This document shows, piece after piece, positions 31,801 to 43,649 of a stretch of 64,000 nucleotides of DNA (position 1 is the first letter of the stretch; every line of letters begins with the position of its first letter). The DNA is from Magnaporthiopsis rhizophila (lineage: Eukaryota > Ascomycota > Sordariomycetes > Magnaporthales > Magnaporthaceae): the NCBI GenBank assembly GCA_003049465.1, contig PYSS01000015.1:200807-264806 (forward strand). The letters run 5' to 3'. The position numbers and the translations under genes were made by a program. The notes beneath the pieces were generated by a model. That model saw nothing but the letters and a program-made list of their open reading frames with translations, was not told the DNA's origin and made no database searches.

Positions 31801-34044
31801 CTCTCTACAGAACCCCCTGGCCGGCGTCGTCACGCAGTCTACCGTGCACGCCCGCCACTTCTCATACAATGACTTCCGCAGTGCTTCTTCCATTTCGTCG
31901 TCTCCCGGTCGCTCCGTGGTGGAGGGTGTTGCGTCTTCCTTCAAGGAGTCTGCGTCCATTGCTCAGCTTAGGAAGCTAACGGCTGCCGACGATGCAAAGA
32001 GCGGCCAATCGACCCCAACTCGTTCCCTCTCCACCGCGCATGTCTCGCGCAGTGGCAGCCAGGAAGATGCGAGCAAGGAGAACGGGAACGGAATCGACCG
32101 CACCGCCGCAAGCACCCCGTCCATCCGGTCGGGAGAGCAGGTGCCGGCCCCCAAGGGCAAGCTCACCATAAAGGTCACCGAGGGCAAGGGCCTGCGGAAA
32201 TGCCGCGACCCATACGTCGTCGCCGTTTTTCAGCGTAGCGAGCTGATATCAGGCGGCCCACGCACCTTTGAGGACGAGGACGACTCGGCCTTGTCGGTTG
32301 GGAGCGTCCCCATGGGGGGCGTGCCCATCCAGCGCACGGCAAGCGACACGGGGAGAATCCCCATGGCCATCCCCATGAGGAGTCGCCAGAGCAGCAACAC
32401 CAGCGTCGGCGACTACACCACTTTCCGGAACCGAAACAGGCGATCATTTACGAGGCCAAAGTGGGACGCCGAGGCAGTCTTGTAAGTCTTGTTGAACCCT
32501 GGGGAGTCGGTTCGCGGCGATCAGGAACGAACCCTCCGCCGCGCCTGTCTTGTTTACTGCGACGTCGGGCGTCCCGCTAACACACGTGGGCACCATACAG
32601 CGATGTTATCGACAAGAATATGCTTGTTGAGATTACCATTTACGACCACGGCTCCGCCGGTGAGGAGTTCCTCGGTCATGTCGAGATCGAGGCTAGCAAA
32701 GACAGGCCCGTCCAAGGCTGGTTCCCGCTCACCGGCCACGCCGACACGATGGCAGAAAACGCGCCGACGGGCGAGATATTCGTCGAAGTCAGCTACCAGT
32801 GGACGGAGCGCAAGCATTATGGGCCGAGGGACTTCGACATCCTCAAGCTGATCGGGAAGGGCACGTTTGGCCAGGTCTACCAGGTGCGCAAGAAGGACAC
32901 AGGGCGCATCTATGCCATGAAGGTCTTGTCCAAGAAGGTTATTGTGCAGAAGAAGGAGGTGGCGCATACCGTCGGCGAGCGGAACATTCTGGTGCGAACC
33001 GCCACGTCCAACTCGCCGTTTATCGTCAGCCTCAAGTTCTCGTTCCAGACCCCGACCGACCTCTACCTGGTCACCGACTACATGTCCGGTGGCGAGCTGT
33101 TCTGGCACCTGCAAAAGGAGGGCCGCTTCGACGAGAAACGGGCCAAGTTTTACATAGCCGAGCTCATTTTGGCCATCCAGCACCTGCACAACAACGACAT
33201 CGTCTACCGAGACCTGAAGCCCGAGAACATCCTCCTCGACGCCACCGGCCACATTGCTCTTTGCGACTTTGGGCTCTCCAAGGCGGACTTGGCACAGAAC
33301 GACACAACAAACACGTTTTGCGGGACGACCGAGTACCTCGCCCCCGAGGTTTTGCTGGACGAGGCCGGCTACACCAAGATGGTGGACTTTTGGTCGCTAG
33401 GCGTGCTTGTGTTCGAGATGTGCTGCGGCTGGAGTCCATTCTACGCCGAGGACACTCAGCAGATGTACAAGAACATTGCGTTCGGCAAGGTCAGGTTCCC
33501 GCGAGACACTCTTTCGGTCGAAGGCCGAAACTTTGTCAAGGGTCTGTTGAACAGGAACCCGAAGCATCGGCTGGGAGCAACCAATGACGCCGAGGAGCTG
33601 AAGCAGCATCCGTTCTTCAAAGACGTGGACTGGGATGCCCTACAAAAGCGGTTGATCGCCCCTCCGTTCAAGCCCAAGCTCAAGTCGGAGACGGACGTGT
33701 CCTACTTTGACCCAGAGTTCACAAACGCTCTACAGGCCAACGGTTCGCTCAACGAACGCGCGGCGGCTCTAGCCAAGGGATACGGAGCCTCGACGCCACT
33801 CTCGCCCTCCGTCCAGGCGAACTTCCAGGGATTCACTTTTACGGGAGAGAGCACGCTTGAGGAGCACATGAAGGATCGGTATGGCCACGAAGATGAGGAC
33901 ATGGACGACGTGGACAGAACCAAGGACAACGACTGGGACGACATTGACGACGGCAAGGGGAACGGAAACCGAATGAGCGGCATTGAGCGGTGCTCAACTA
34001 ATGATGAGCACATGTTCAGCAACTCTCAGTTCGACGACATCTAG
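28883..34044 (+). CDS. SCH9: AGC protein kinase Sch9 (C2 domain plus S6K/Akt-type kinase)
   Basis: The preferred model is exons 28883-29046, 31222-32481 and 32601-34044, with phase 2 at both junctions, giving 955 residues. Exon 1 (MTIRRASSSS...FDLLRRATQAMMS) joins exon 2 across an unusually long intron of about 2.2 kb. A start at the ATG at 31223 would give a 900-residue form. A conserved TPRSGVATPRPDLHDKRLPGIMSYFGQV block leads to a C2 domain (about 364-540, GKLTIKVTEGKGLRKCRDPYVV). The kinase domain (about 553-816) has [43 protein letters not shown] and the T-loop TNTFCGTTEYLAPE. A TPLSPS turn motif and an FQGFTF hydrophobic motif (about 884) follow. It is the TORC1/PDK1-dependent growth and stress kinase. 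Confidence 0.92.
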
Positions 34045-35821
34045 CCCACGATCAACCTCGTCACAAGTCAAGACTTTTTTTTCTGCCACCCCTACTCGCG
34101 CAACCTCTCACGATATAGCAGAGTTGGGGCAAGAAACTGCAGCAAAAAGAGAAAAGAGAAAAGAACAAGGAAGAAGAAAGAAAAAAAAAAAAAGAACAAA
34201 AAAGAATCCCACCCAGACAGACACCCACAAACATACACACAACCCCGTCCCACATCCCATCTGTCAGCAAGACTGGCATGCATATCATTCCAAGAAAACC
34301 TCATCTGGTCACCGCTGTCTCATCTGCGCTTTATCGCTTTTATGCAATTCGAAATATCACTATGCATTGTTCAGTCAGGGCGGTCTGCATTTCGCAACTT
34401 TACTATTTTCGCTAGTTTTCCCCTTGGTTGCCGATTCAATAATTGGACGGGAGTTTGGAAGGCGTTAGGGAACCCGTGCAATACGACTTGTGGCTTCTGC
34501 TTGCCGACGTCTCTGGACAGGAACGGTTCTTTGATGGCGAGAGGGCAACGAGGCCCTTATCCATAATCCTACACGACAGCGAGCTGCGCGGAAGTGTATC
34601 ACTGAAGTCCGCCTACCAACACAAACAAAAAACAAAAAGTCTTGACGGTATAGTCGTTTATATGCCCAGATGATTTACGAGGAGGGGATCTGGCCCTGTG
34701 TGGAGGAAGTTGAAAGAGCACTTTCCCTTTGTCCCCTTGTCCCCTTGTCCCATTTTTCTTTTTTCGTCACCCGCACGCTCTATTAGGAGGCGTCGATACT
34801 CTTTGTTTTGGTGTGTTTTTGATGAAAAAGATCGACTCGGTCCTTCTATGTAGGAGAAAACGAGATGAAAAATTCGAGGAGCTTTCTGTTTCCCCAGGAC
34901 CATTTTCTCGCAGTGCATTGCATTGTCGTTCCGAGTGTCGTCCGGGTATCTTGTCCGGGAAGCTGGTTGTGACATACGCATACGTACCTCTAGGTATGAG
35001 ATAATGGGCGGCCATGTGATGTAGCCTTATATGCCGGCGGAACATTGATAGGGTAACGCCAAGTGTCGAAAATAAAACTAAAAATAATAATAATAATAAT
35101 AATAGTAATAATAAATGAAAAGAACAGCCATGATGTATCTATGGATGTGGTGTCTCCATGGAGGCAACGAACCGAGCACGTGAAGCAAAAGTCAACATGG
35201 CGTTTCATGCCCCTTGCGAACGCCATATCCATCGAAACACAATGCAACGATGCCTTGTGCGCGGGGGCTGCCTTTGGCACGCGAATACAGCAAGTCAAAT
35301 CGTTTCATTTTCGATCTGGCGACTGCCACTTATTATACAAGCCCGCCTCCCCTTTCAAAACCGAGGAGCGAGTTGCGGCACCGACGGCCGCGCCAAAGGA
35401 GTGAGCACGAAACAACAGATATCAACATGGAGGGTGAAGGGCAAAACAGAGAGTGTGTGTGTGGGTGTGTGGGTGTGTGGCTCCCCGCCCGAACCTCACC
35501 TCAGTCCAGCCCAGCCCAAACCGTCTCCGGGCTTCCCGCCCCGCCATCGCGTCGGAGTAAAACGTAAAATGCTCGTGTCTGCTCTCCGTAACATGACCAG
35601 CTCTCCCATCATGTGCACACGCTTTGGTACTTACTCCTTCCCTTCGACTCGTGAGTGAATCCCTGGTAGGCGGGCCATCCTTGTTTCCCCGAGAGCAATC
35701 CCCGCCCGCCGGAGCTCAAGGGACGGACTGGTCACCCCCAACCAAGTCCATCCCTCTGGTTGTTTTTCCTCCAAGTTTCGCGTCGTTGAAAAAAGGCAAA
35801 GTTCGAAAAAAAAAGTTTTCC
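34045..35821. other. convergent intergenic, 1.8 kb
   Basis: 3' flanks of SCH9 and ATP14. It holds AG-rich sequence (34140-34205), a tandem TTGTCCCC triplet at about 34733-34750, an AAT repeat (about 35082-35116) and GT-rich sequence (about 35453-35480). No gene is seen. Confidence 0.55.
35082..35116. repeat. (AAT)n microsatellite
   Basis: About ten AAT/AATAGT units in a row between SCH9 and ATP14. Confidence 0.85.
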
Positions 35822-36651
35822 TTAGTGACCGGCATGGCTCTCATCCTCCTCCTCCTCCTCAAGCCAATCCTCAACGGCGGCGGGCGCCTTTGAAGGGTCG
35901 GCGCTGGCGTCCTGGCCCTCGACCTCGACAGCCATGCTCTCGTACTCCTTCAGGCTGGCGGCCAGGTCGGCCTCCTCGGGGGACTGGGGCGCCTTGGGCA
36001 CGCTAAACGTGGCGACCTGGCCCTGGGCGTCCGACTCCTTGACGGGCGTGGGCTTGTAGGCCTTGAGCTCCTTGAGGTAGAGCTCCTGGACGAAGTCGGC
36101 TGTTCATGGTGTTAGCCGGGCGCTCTCTGAAATATGCTATACTACGCTAATGCTGCCCCGCGGGCAAAAAAACGACCCACCAGGCAGACATAGATAGGTA
36201 GATGGGGACACGTAAGGGAAAACAATAAAACTTACCTCTCCGTGAAACTGTAGGGGCTATAAAGGTGCGGGCGGCGACAGGCCTGGCGACAAGCCTGACG
36301 GCGGTCGAGACGGCCTTGCGGCTCTGTATTTGGGAAGGAAAAATATGTCGGTCAGTTTCCAGGATGCGGAGTTGAGCGAGGCAATTGGTGCTGCTGTTCT
36401 TGTCCCGCATCTTCCTTCTTGCGTTCGGCGTCTCCCTTCTTTGTTTTTCTCTCCCTATGTTTTGTTTTTCTCTCTCTTTCTCCTTTGATTCCACCTCCTT
36501 CGTCCCCATTCATGCTCCCTCCTCTTGAAACTCAATCAAACGTTGACAAGTCGACCGCCTTTTGTTTTTCGGCATCATCAACCAATCGGGCCAGAGAAGG
36601 GTGGGGGGGTGTGTGTGTGCGTACAGAAATCCTGGAGATTGAGGACAGCAT
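35822..36651 (-). CDS. ATP14: mitochondrial F1Fo ATP synthase subunit h (Atp14)
   Basis: Exons 36625-36651, 36236-36323 and 35822-36099 (phases 0 and 1) give 130 residues. The nine-codon first exon (MLSSISRIS) continues into SRKAVSTAVRLVARPVAARTF, a typical basic presequence. The mature part reads ADFVQELYLKELKAYKPTPVKESDAQGQVATFSVPKAPQSPEEADLAASLKEYESMAVEVEGQ. It ends in an acidic EDWLEEEEEDESHAGH tail, as in fungal subunit h. It sits in the peripheral stalk of Complex V. Intron 1 has a CTGAC branch site 21 nt before its CAG. A longer in-frame reading upstream of exon 2 was rejected because it lacks presequence character. Confidence 0.92.
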
Positions 36652-36738
36652 TGTGGTGGTTTGTTGCGGGCGCGTCGCGCAAATTGGAAAAGAAAGAAAA
36701 AAAAGATGGGAGCGGAGATTGGAGGGCGGAGAGGTCGG

Positions 36739-36767
36739 TCGCTGCCGTCGTCGTCGTCGTCGTCGTC
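36739..36767. repeat. (CGT)n trinucleotide repeat
   Basis: About eight CGT/GTC units roughly 100 bp upstream of the ATP14 start, in its presumed leader or promoter. Confidence 0.8.
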
Positions 36768-36870
36768 GTTTGGAGGGATTCGTGGTTCCCAATGAGGAGA
36801 GAGGAGAAGGCTGGGCGGGCGGTTTGAGAGGTTTTTTTCTTGCTTCCGAGCTCCAGCCGGAAAGCACGGA

Positions 36871-36877
36871 CCAATCA
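36871..36877 (+). promoter_or_regulatory. CCAAT box upstream of ATP14
   Basis: CCAATCA lies 220 bp upstream of the ATP14 start, in inverse orientation to the gene. The HAP/CBF complex uses this core and controls respiratory genes in fungi. The site is seen; its use here is inferred. Confidence 0.4.
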
Positions 36878-37571
36878 AGACGTGCTGCTGTGCCGCCTCT
36901 CCGCACACGTGACTCGAAGGTTAACTGGGGCGGGGAGGGAGAGCCCCCCATTTGACTTCCTGCTTTCTGCAGGTCGACGTCCTGGGTTTCAAATTGACGC
37001 TTGCTCGCTTGCTACGTCACTAGGGAGCTGGAGACCTTCCATCACGGCAGAGATGCAGTTCCACGCCATAGCTCCGCGGTCTAACTACCTAGGGAGGTAC
37101 CTGCCATGCTGGGTGCGCTCAACATTGTCACCCGCAAAAGCGTCGGACAGCTCGTTAAATCCCTTTTTTCCCCCTTCTTTGCCCCTGGCTGGAGACGCCT
37201 TTTCGCATGTACAACTCAGTTTTCGAGCCTTTTGAAACCCGAGTCGCGCGGTACGTATTAAAGAGTGCCAGGTTAGGTAATCTTGGACGTTGCACCTGTC
37301 ACCCCGCTATGGGCCAAGGACAATCAATTATAAACTAAAAATCTGTATACTGAATTCAACCTCCTTCATTCCCGGAAAAAGTCAACCTGCTCCGTTACAA
37401 AGGAAAAAACTGAGATCTACCAGCCTCAATCTGGCATTTCTCTCTGGCATACTGTTTCTCGAAGCAAGCACACGATCCTTTCGCCTCAGTCCGGTTATAC
37501 TACCAATCGGGGTCCCTCCCAATCAAGATCACACTGCTCTAGATGAGGTGCGCTGCTGCACTCCCCAACGT
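36878..37571. other. intergenic between ATP14 and the DOMON/b561 gene
   Basis: ATP14 promoter side and 3' flank of the next minus-strand gene. A palindromic CCTAGG/GGTACC-like stretch lies at about 37085-37102. No gene is seen. Confidence 0.5.
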
Positions 37572-39016
37572 CTAAGGATACGGCCTCCTGCGGGCGGCGT
37601 CGTCCGCCGTGGGCGAGGACGCCTCCTTGTCGCCGGGCTGGCTGCGCCTGGCCCTGAAGATGGTAAAGACCTTGACGGCGATGTACAGCGCAAAGACCAC
37701 GGCGGTGACCACGGCGTAGGCGACGATGAGCTTGCTGTCGGCGGACATGGCCTGGAGACCCAGGCCACCGTTGACGACACCGATCACCATCAGGGACTGG
37801 CCCCAGAAGATGTGCACGTAGCTGACGAGGCCGCGGCGCTGGTGCTTCACGTAGTGCATGTGGTGCGCGTACCCGAGGAACGGCTGCAGGATGAGCAGGC
37901 AGACCACGACGGTGCCGAGGGTGGTGTGGGTGTCCTTGAACAGCTGTGTTTTTGGGCCGTTTGTTAGTTTGGTCTCATTGCGTTGCGGCGATGTTCCCTT
38001 GTCTGCGGGGCTTGAAAGGATAGCTGCCGCTACTACTCACCATGCCAAACTGCTTGGCCATAACGACGCCCAAGGCGAAGCCGATCCACATGAGGATGAA
38101 GTTGAAAGTCTGGATACCTCCGTGAAGCTTCCATTTTCCAAACAGGGGCATGGCCATCGATGCAAGAGGGAACAGGACAACGAAGAGGAGGGCCATGATG
38201 AGGCCGTGGGCGATGAGCATTTTGCTGGGGCCGGTCGACTCGAAAGACACGTCGCCGGAACCGCCGCCGCTGCCGCCGTTGTTGTTGTTGCCGGTGCCGG
38301 GTCCGGAACCAGCATCAAGGAAGGGGTTGCCTTCCGACTGGGTAGCGGCCTTGCTCAGGTCCAGGGTGAAGACGGTGGTGTCGTCATGTATAGATATTCT
38401 GGCGTTCTTGTCCTTGGTCGAGAGCGACTTGCCTCCTGCCCATGCGCCGACCCACTTAGTCTGAGTGTCGGCGAGGCTCATCGAGCCGCCGCTCCACGAC
38501 TGGCAGTTGGTGCAGGCGATGTTGGCAGTCATGGAGGATCCGTCGGCCGAGATGCCGCTGCCAGCCAGCAGCTCCAGGCGCGCCGCAGTGGACGAGGTGT
38601 CGAGCTCGGGTGGTGTGTAGCGCGTGCCTTGGCGGGGAGACACAGTGACGTTGCCGTTCCCATCCTGGTACATGAGGAAAATGTTGGCGTTGGCCATGCC
38701 GCTGCCGGTTCCCAGGGCCACCCACGAGAAGGTGGATGGAGCACGGATCTGCATGTAGAGGGTGCCGGACCCGCTAGATGCCGACGACTTAGGCACACCG
38801 ATGCTATAGCAGACACCTTTGCCATTGGGTGGGCACACGTCGAGGGTCGCCGATGCCATAGTTGCTGCATTGTCCATGGTTAGCCCTGCCGGCCGGTTTT
38901 CGAGTCACAGTTGACGTAAAAAAAAGACGTTAGGTTTAGTCGAGCGAGGGGAGAGCTCATAGAAGATACTCACACATCAGCGCCACAGCCGTGGCCACGG
39001 AGTCTTTGAGCTGCAT
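37572..39016 (-). CDS. DOMON (CDH-type cytochrome) plus cytochrome b561 iron-reductase-like membrane protein
   Basis: Exons 38974-39016, 38041-38885 and 37572-37943 (phases 1 and 0) give 419 residues. The short first exon, MQLKDSVATAVALM, plus following residues looks like a signal peptide. The DOMON heme-b domain follows (CPPNGKGVCYSIGVPKSSASSGSGTLYMQIRAP, STFSWVALGTGSGMANANIFLMYQDGNGNVTVSPR, SCSNC-like ACTNCQSW). A Gly/Asn linker leads to a five-helix b561 module with candidate heme histidines in IAHGLIMALL, KLHGGIQTF, FKDTHTTLG and YVHIFWGQ. The tail is cytosolic, basic and Ser/Thr-rich. Such proteins move electrons across the membrane to extracellular acceptors, perhaps metals or quinones. 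The acceptor is not known. Confidence 0.88.
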
Positions 39017-40516
39017 TATTGCGGCTTGATAGTTTGATCTCTCCCTTCACGTTGTCTGTATTATGTGTTAGTCTGCTGTGGCCAACAACAGAGACACAGC
39101 TGGTCCAACCCGCTGGAGGATAAGTTGTGAATGGGGCGTGACGCGGCCTGATATGAAGGTAATGGGTATGAAAAAGAAAAAGAAAAAGTGATGTTTGTTC
39201 GCTAGAGTTTGACAGCAGTGGTGACAGCAGCAACAAAACGAGCGCGCCCAACCAACCCGAAGTGAAAGAAGAAGGACAGGAGGAGGAGGAGGGGTGTGGT
39301 TAAAGAAGAAACGGGTTATGCAGAAGAATATGTAAAAGGAAAAGGTGCTCGGGTGTGAGGACGGCAGCGGATTAATAAAAAAGGCATGGTGGTCCAGGCA
39401 AGGCTAACTCGTCGGAGCTATCTCGCAAGCAACCTTGGCGTTGTCAGGGAAGGTGCAGAGGCGGAAAGCGCCAGCACTTGCGCTGGGATGGATGGCGTCC
39501 TTGGCAAGGATGCCGTGGCTGCCCAAGAGTGGAAAGGAAAGCATCTGGTCCCCTGTCCGTTTTTCTCGGAGTCGGGTTTGGGGAAGGCTCGAGGCTGAGG
39601 CGATGACGACTAGCGCCGCTTGGCTTTCGCGTCTTTACCGACCTTTTTTGCTTTTGCACTTCGTGCCAAGGGGCTGCGTCACGAACCAGCAAGCAAAACA
39701 GAAGACGACTGAGAAGATTCCGAAGAGAAGGGATTCGTGACGCTGGAATCTTCAACTTACCAAGAAAAAAAAAACAGGATTTCGGCCGGGTTGTGGGCGT
39801 CCGGTTTCCCACAGTTCGTTTCAGACCCCCAAAGTTCTCGGATTTTTGGTCAGATGCAGCCCGGCAGTCTGCAGGTGCTTGGCTTTTTATCAAGACTAGA
39901 GATGAGCCAGACTTGGAAAGTATCCGACCGTCGTCAGTTCTAGGAACAAAAGGAACGAGGAAGAAGGAATGTGAAAAAGGGTCAGTTTCGTCTTTTACGA
40001 TGGATGACGCCGGATGGAGGCACAGAAGTTAAGGGGCCAAGAGAGGGGGGGTTAGAGAGCGTGTAAACGAGTTGCGGCCCGGACGAAAGGGGAGGGACGG
40101 CGGCGTTCTATATATACATCGGCAGACAGGTAACTACCGTGTGTATATCCGCCGACCTGCCAGCCATTGTGTGCATGATGCAAAATGGTGGTATCAGAGA
40201 CTGCAACGTCCAGCCCGAAACCAGACGATGCCCCCCGGATGCCGTACTTTCACGCAAAGGGGAAGAACCAGACAAGCTGCCAGAGCCCGGCCAGGCCCAG
40301 GCCGTCCCCTGTGAATCGCGGAGATGGGCCACGTTGTTGGGTAACGGGACTTTGTCCGTGTCTGGTGTTATGGTCCTGCCGATCTGGTATCCCTCAGCTC
40401 ACGGCTAATGTCAAATGTCCTAGATTCGTCGAGGGCCCGGGAGGGGGAGAAGAGGCAGGGGGGATGCCGGTAATCTGTTATAGCCCCCCTTGGCATTGTT
40501 TGATGTGGCTCGCTGG

Positions 40517-40517
<1 letters not shown>

Positions 40518-40562
<45 letters not shown>
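40518..40562 (+). repeat. T homopolymer (45 nt)
   Basis: The longest homopolymer in the window, uninterrupted and flanked by GGC and CGTTTCC. Runs of this length are prone to assembly error, so the length is approximate in the genome. Confidence 0.9.
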
Positions 40563-41331
40563 CGTTTCCTTCGTCTTCCCAGTTTCTCCTTGGGATGGAT
40601 CCGAGGCCTTTCCCCGCGGGAGCCAGGGGGGCCAGCGGGCGACCCAAGGTTGGGCTGCTGTGCCACGGTGACACCCACCACCTCCTGGCTGAGCTAGGCT
40701 GGGCTGGGGAGGTTTTGTCGGGTTCTGTCCCATCTCGAGCAGTTCATGCTGGTAACCCCATCATCGATACCAAGACTCGCGCAATATCAGGGGGCAAGGG
40801 TGTCCGAAAGCTACCAATCCTGCGTGACAGCTTCCCGAGGTTCGGGACCGTTCCATGGGCGACGCGAAAAAAAAAAAAAGACACCCTCGCACGGGGATCA
40901 GGTCTGGGCACGGGAATCACAAAGGAGAAAGTGAGCAGATGGAGCAGGAGGCGCTTTGAGCTAGGTGTGCCGTCATGCTATATCGGGAGCTTAGCTGAGC
41001 TGACGGCAGTGACTCCTCCGTCTTTTCTTTTTCTTTTTTTTTTTCTCGTTGGCTCCTTCCTTCTTTGAGGTGGGGACAGGTGAAGCTGGCCAGTAAAACC
41101 TCATCTATTGCCAAGGGGAGCTCGACCCCGCAAATACAAGAGGGAGGAACCATGGATGAACATAAAACTTGGTGCAACCCAAGCGCCCACCTAGTGCCCC
41201 AGGCGATCCTGACGAATCCCTTCCCGGCTTTGGCTTCCTTGGCTTGAGCAGGGTATTTTCTCCCAAGGCGTCTCTATAAGCATCAGGTAATCGGATTGGT
41301 GCAGAGCAGATACGGTATACAGTCAGTACCT

Positions 41332-41359
41332 TACCTACCTACCTACCTACCTACCTACC
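41332..41359. repeat. (TACC)n microsatellite, 7 units
   Basis: The longest of several TACC/GGTA tetranucleotide arrays in the gaps (others near 11936, 22483, 42287, 42753). Confidence 0.9.
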
Positions 41360-42876
41360 CGGCGATGTGCCGGCATCCAGCATGCAAAGCAGAGTTCATG
41401 TCGAAGCAAGCCCCCACGTTGCAGCGAAAAGCGAGGATTGTGCAGCATGTGAGACGTTCTTGTCTGGATCGCACATCAAAAAACACATGGGACAAAAGGA
41501 CGCCCAACTGACTGGTTTGGTCGCACTCTGTCCGAGATGTTGTTTGTTTCCTTCCACTTCCCCCCTGGTACTCCTCTTGGCAGAAACGTGGTACGCGCGG
41601 CCGGTGGTCGCTCATTGCGCATCGAGATTGGCAGATGGGGCGTTGCAGTGAACGAGGCCCCCACCCACCGCCCGCCGTCACCCAAAAACTCAAACTTTGT
41701 TAAAGACCAGTGAGACCCTAGCCCGGGGGTTGCAGAGCCGGACAGCTGGTCGGTGCCCCTGTGCTTTCGTGGCTTTCCAGGGGTGGGCACACCCACACCC
41801 ACCGCCTTCCAGAGCGGGAAGGCCCCTGGCGAAAGGCGGGAGGGCGCGGGCGGAGTGCCGGACCTTGACTAAGAGTTAGCGCCGGACTCTCTGGGCGTCA
41901 GACCCCCCTGCCACGCTTCTTTCGTTTGTTTCTCTCTGCCCGACCCTCCGTACTGGGACCCCAGGGATATATTTGTCTGCAACCCAGAAACAGTTCTCCG
42001 CCCTACCGGACTGACAGTCCCGGCATCCGAAAAGCAAACGGAGTGGGGCTTCCGGTTGGTTGTGTTGCTGGCTTGGGTTACCATGGGCGCTTGGGTTGTT
42101 CCATGCTGCTGAAATGGGATATCAACCGCCCGATAAGAAGAGGAGACGACCTGTATGTAGCCCGGTTAGGCCGCCAACTGGCCATGACGACCCACGCGGC
42201 CAGATTGACGATAGGTAGGATTGCATGTGAGCGATCATACTCACTTACAGGGTAGCTGCCTAGCTATCTCGTTGCACCAAGGTAGCGTAGGTAGGTAGGT
42301 CGGTCAGTACGTCGGTAATCACCGTACCAAGCCTCCTCCTCCTTGACACGGCGCAATAAAAAAGCCGCCGCCGCAGTAGCCCTCGGCGCGGCGCAACTGT
42401 CCAACCGGCCCGCCGACACAAAAGATTCACGTTCCTGGTCGGCACCCCATGTACGGGTATGTAATTGAATGGCCGTGACTCGCTGGCAAGAACGCCCACG
42501 CGTGCTGTTGGGCGTCGACGGGACCAAAACCTTGGGTGTGTTCTAGATGTCAAGAAAACCCTGCCTCGTTTGGAGTTGGCCTTGCCGAGATGAGCCCGGG
42601 GCCGGCGCCGAGTCAGGCCTACGAACCTATGTGCGCTTGTTTTTCATGGGCGCATGTGAATTACCTTTACACTTACATAACCCGCCATTTCGGTATCCCT
42701 ATACGACATGAAGGCGGCCGGATTCAATCAGGGGCCGCCGTGCTGCCCGTATAGGTAGGTAGGTTTGGCTTGGCGGCTGATCCCTGCAGATCGTGATACC
42801 TATGGATGTCTTGGGGCACCCATCCAATCCGTGCACACACAACTCGCTTGTGATTCTTGCTTTTGCACTGCCTTCT

Positions 42877-42899
42877 TTCTCTCTCTCTCTCTCTCTCTA
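42877..42899. repeat. (CT)n dinucleotide repeat
   Basis: About eleven CT units ending in CTAG. Confidence 0.8.
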
Positions 42900-43649
42900 G
42901 TATCGAAAAAGGCGGAAACTAAGGGCAACATTCGGACTTCGTCTCTCGGATCTGCCTTCTCTTCTGTTCGTCATCCTTCTTTCCTCTTCCTCCTATTTCA
43001 TTTTGCCCGAATGTAGAGTAGCGTTCATGATGCAAGCCTTCGGGATGGATGCACGGCATCTCCGTTGGTATGACACCGACTCGAGACGAGGTCATCCATG
43101 CATCAAATGCATGGCTTCCTTTTGGCAGCAGCAATGAGGGAGGCATCGAGTCTGGGGTCGATTTATCCAAGCTTCTCGGTTCCGCTGGCTGAGAAATGGG
43201 CAAATGCAACCCAGGCAATTTATATTAGACAAACCTCGGAGAATGGGCAGTGCCCACCCGCATTGGTCTTGGCCCGCATCTCCCTCAATTACCTCAATCT
43301 GGAAAACAAAGTAGCGGTTGGTCATGAAAGAAAAAGGAAGGTGAAACGGAACAAACTGTAAGTATATTAAATGCCCAAAATAGTATCCTTCAACCCCTGC
43401 CGACATCTATCTTCTTTTTATTCCCTCCTGTTCTTTGCCCTGACTTCTCCTTAACTAGCCGCCGTAGTCTATAATCTCAATCTCATGCAGGATAGCTGAC
43501 AAAATGCACGTCTGTGACTTGTTCAGCTCACCCGAACTCTAGTCTAGGTTCCTCCGCAGCGGGCTTTCTTTCCCCTCGGCACATTAGGAAGAAAAAAAAA
43601 AACAGGCAGGGACGTGTACTCCCTTCCAAATTCCTTCTCATCCACCATG

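Larger units (their letters stand above)
39017..43649. other. gene-poor interval, 4.6 kb
   Basis: No gene was recognised on either strand. It contains a 45-T homopolymer (40518-40562), shorter A/T runs (about 40867-40879, 41035-41044), a TACC microsatellite (41332-41359), TAGG repeats (about 42287-42300 and 42753-42765) and a CT repeat (about 42877-42899). It divides the DOMON gene from the PSK1-like kinase and includes the promoter of the former. Confidence 0.55.

Noticed and set aside
36408..36509. Longer ATP14 N-terminus starting MGTKEVESKEKEREKQ
   Set aside because: It is strongly charged and would destroy mitochondrial import. A CTGAC branch site and CAG acceptor before SRKAV plus the MLSSISRIS exon give a proper presequence.
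37858..38883. Plus-strand open frame of 341 codons across the DOMON/b561 gene
   Set aside because: It lies opposite well-supported DOMON and b561 exons, has histidine/valine-rich shadow composition and runs through the opposite-strand intron.
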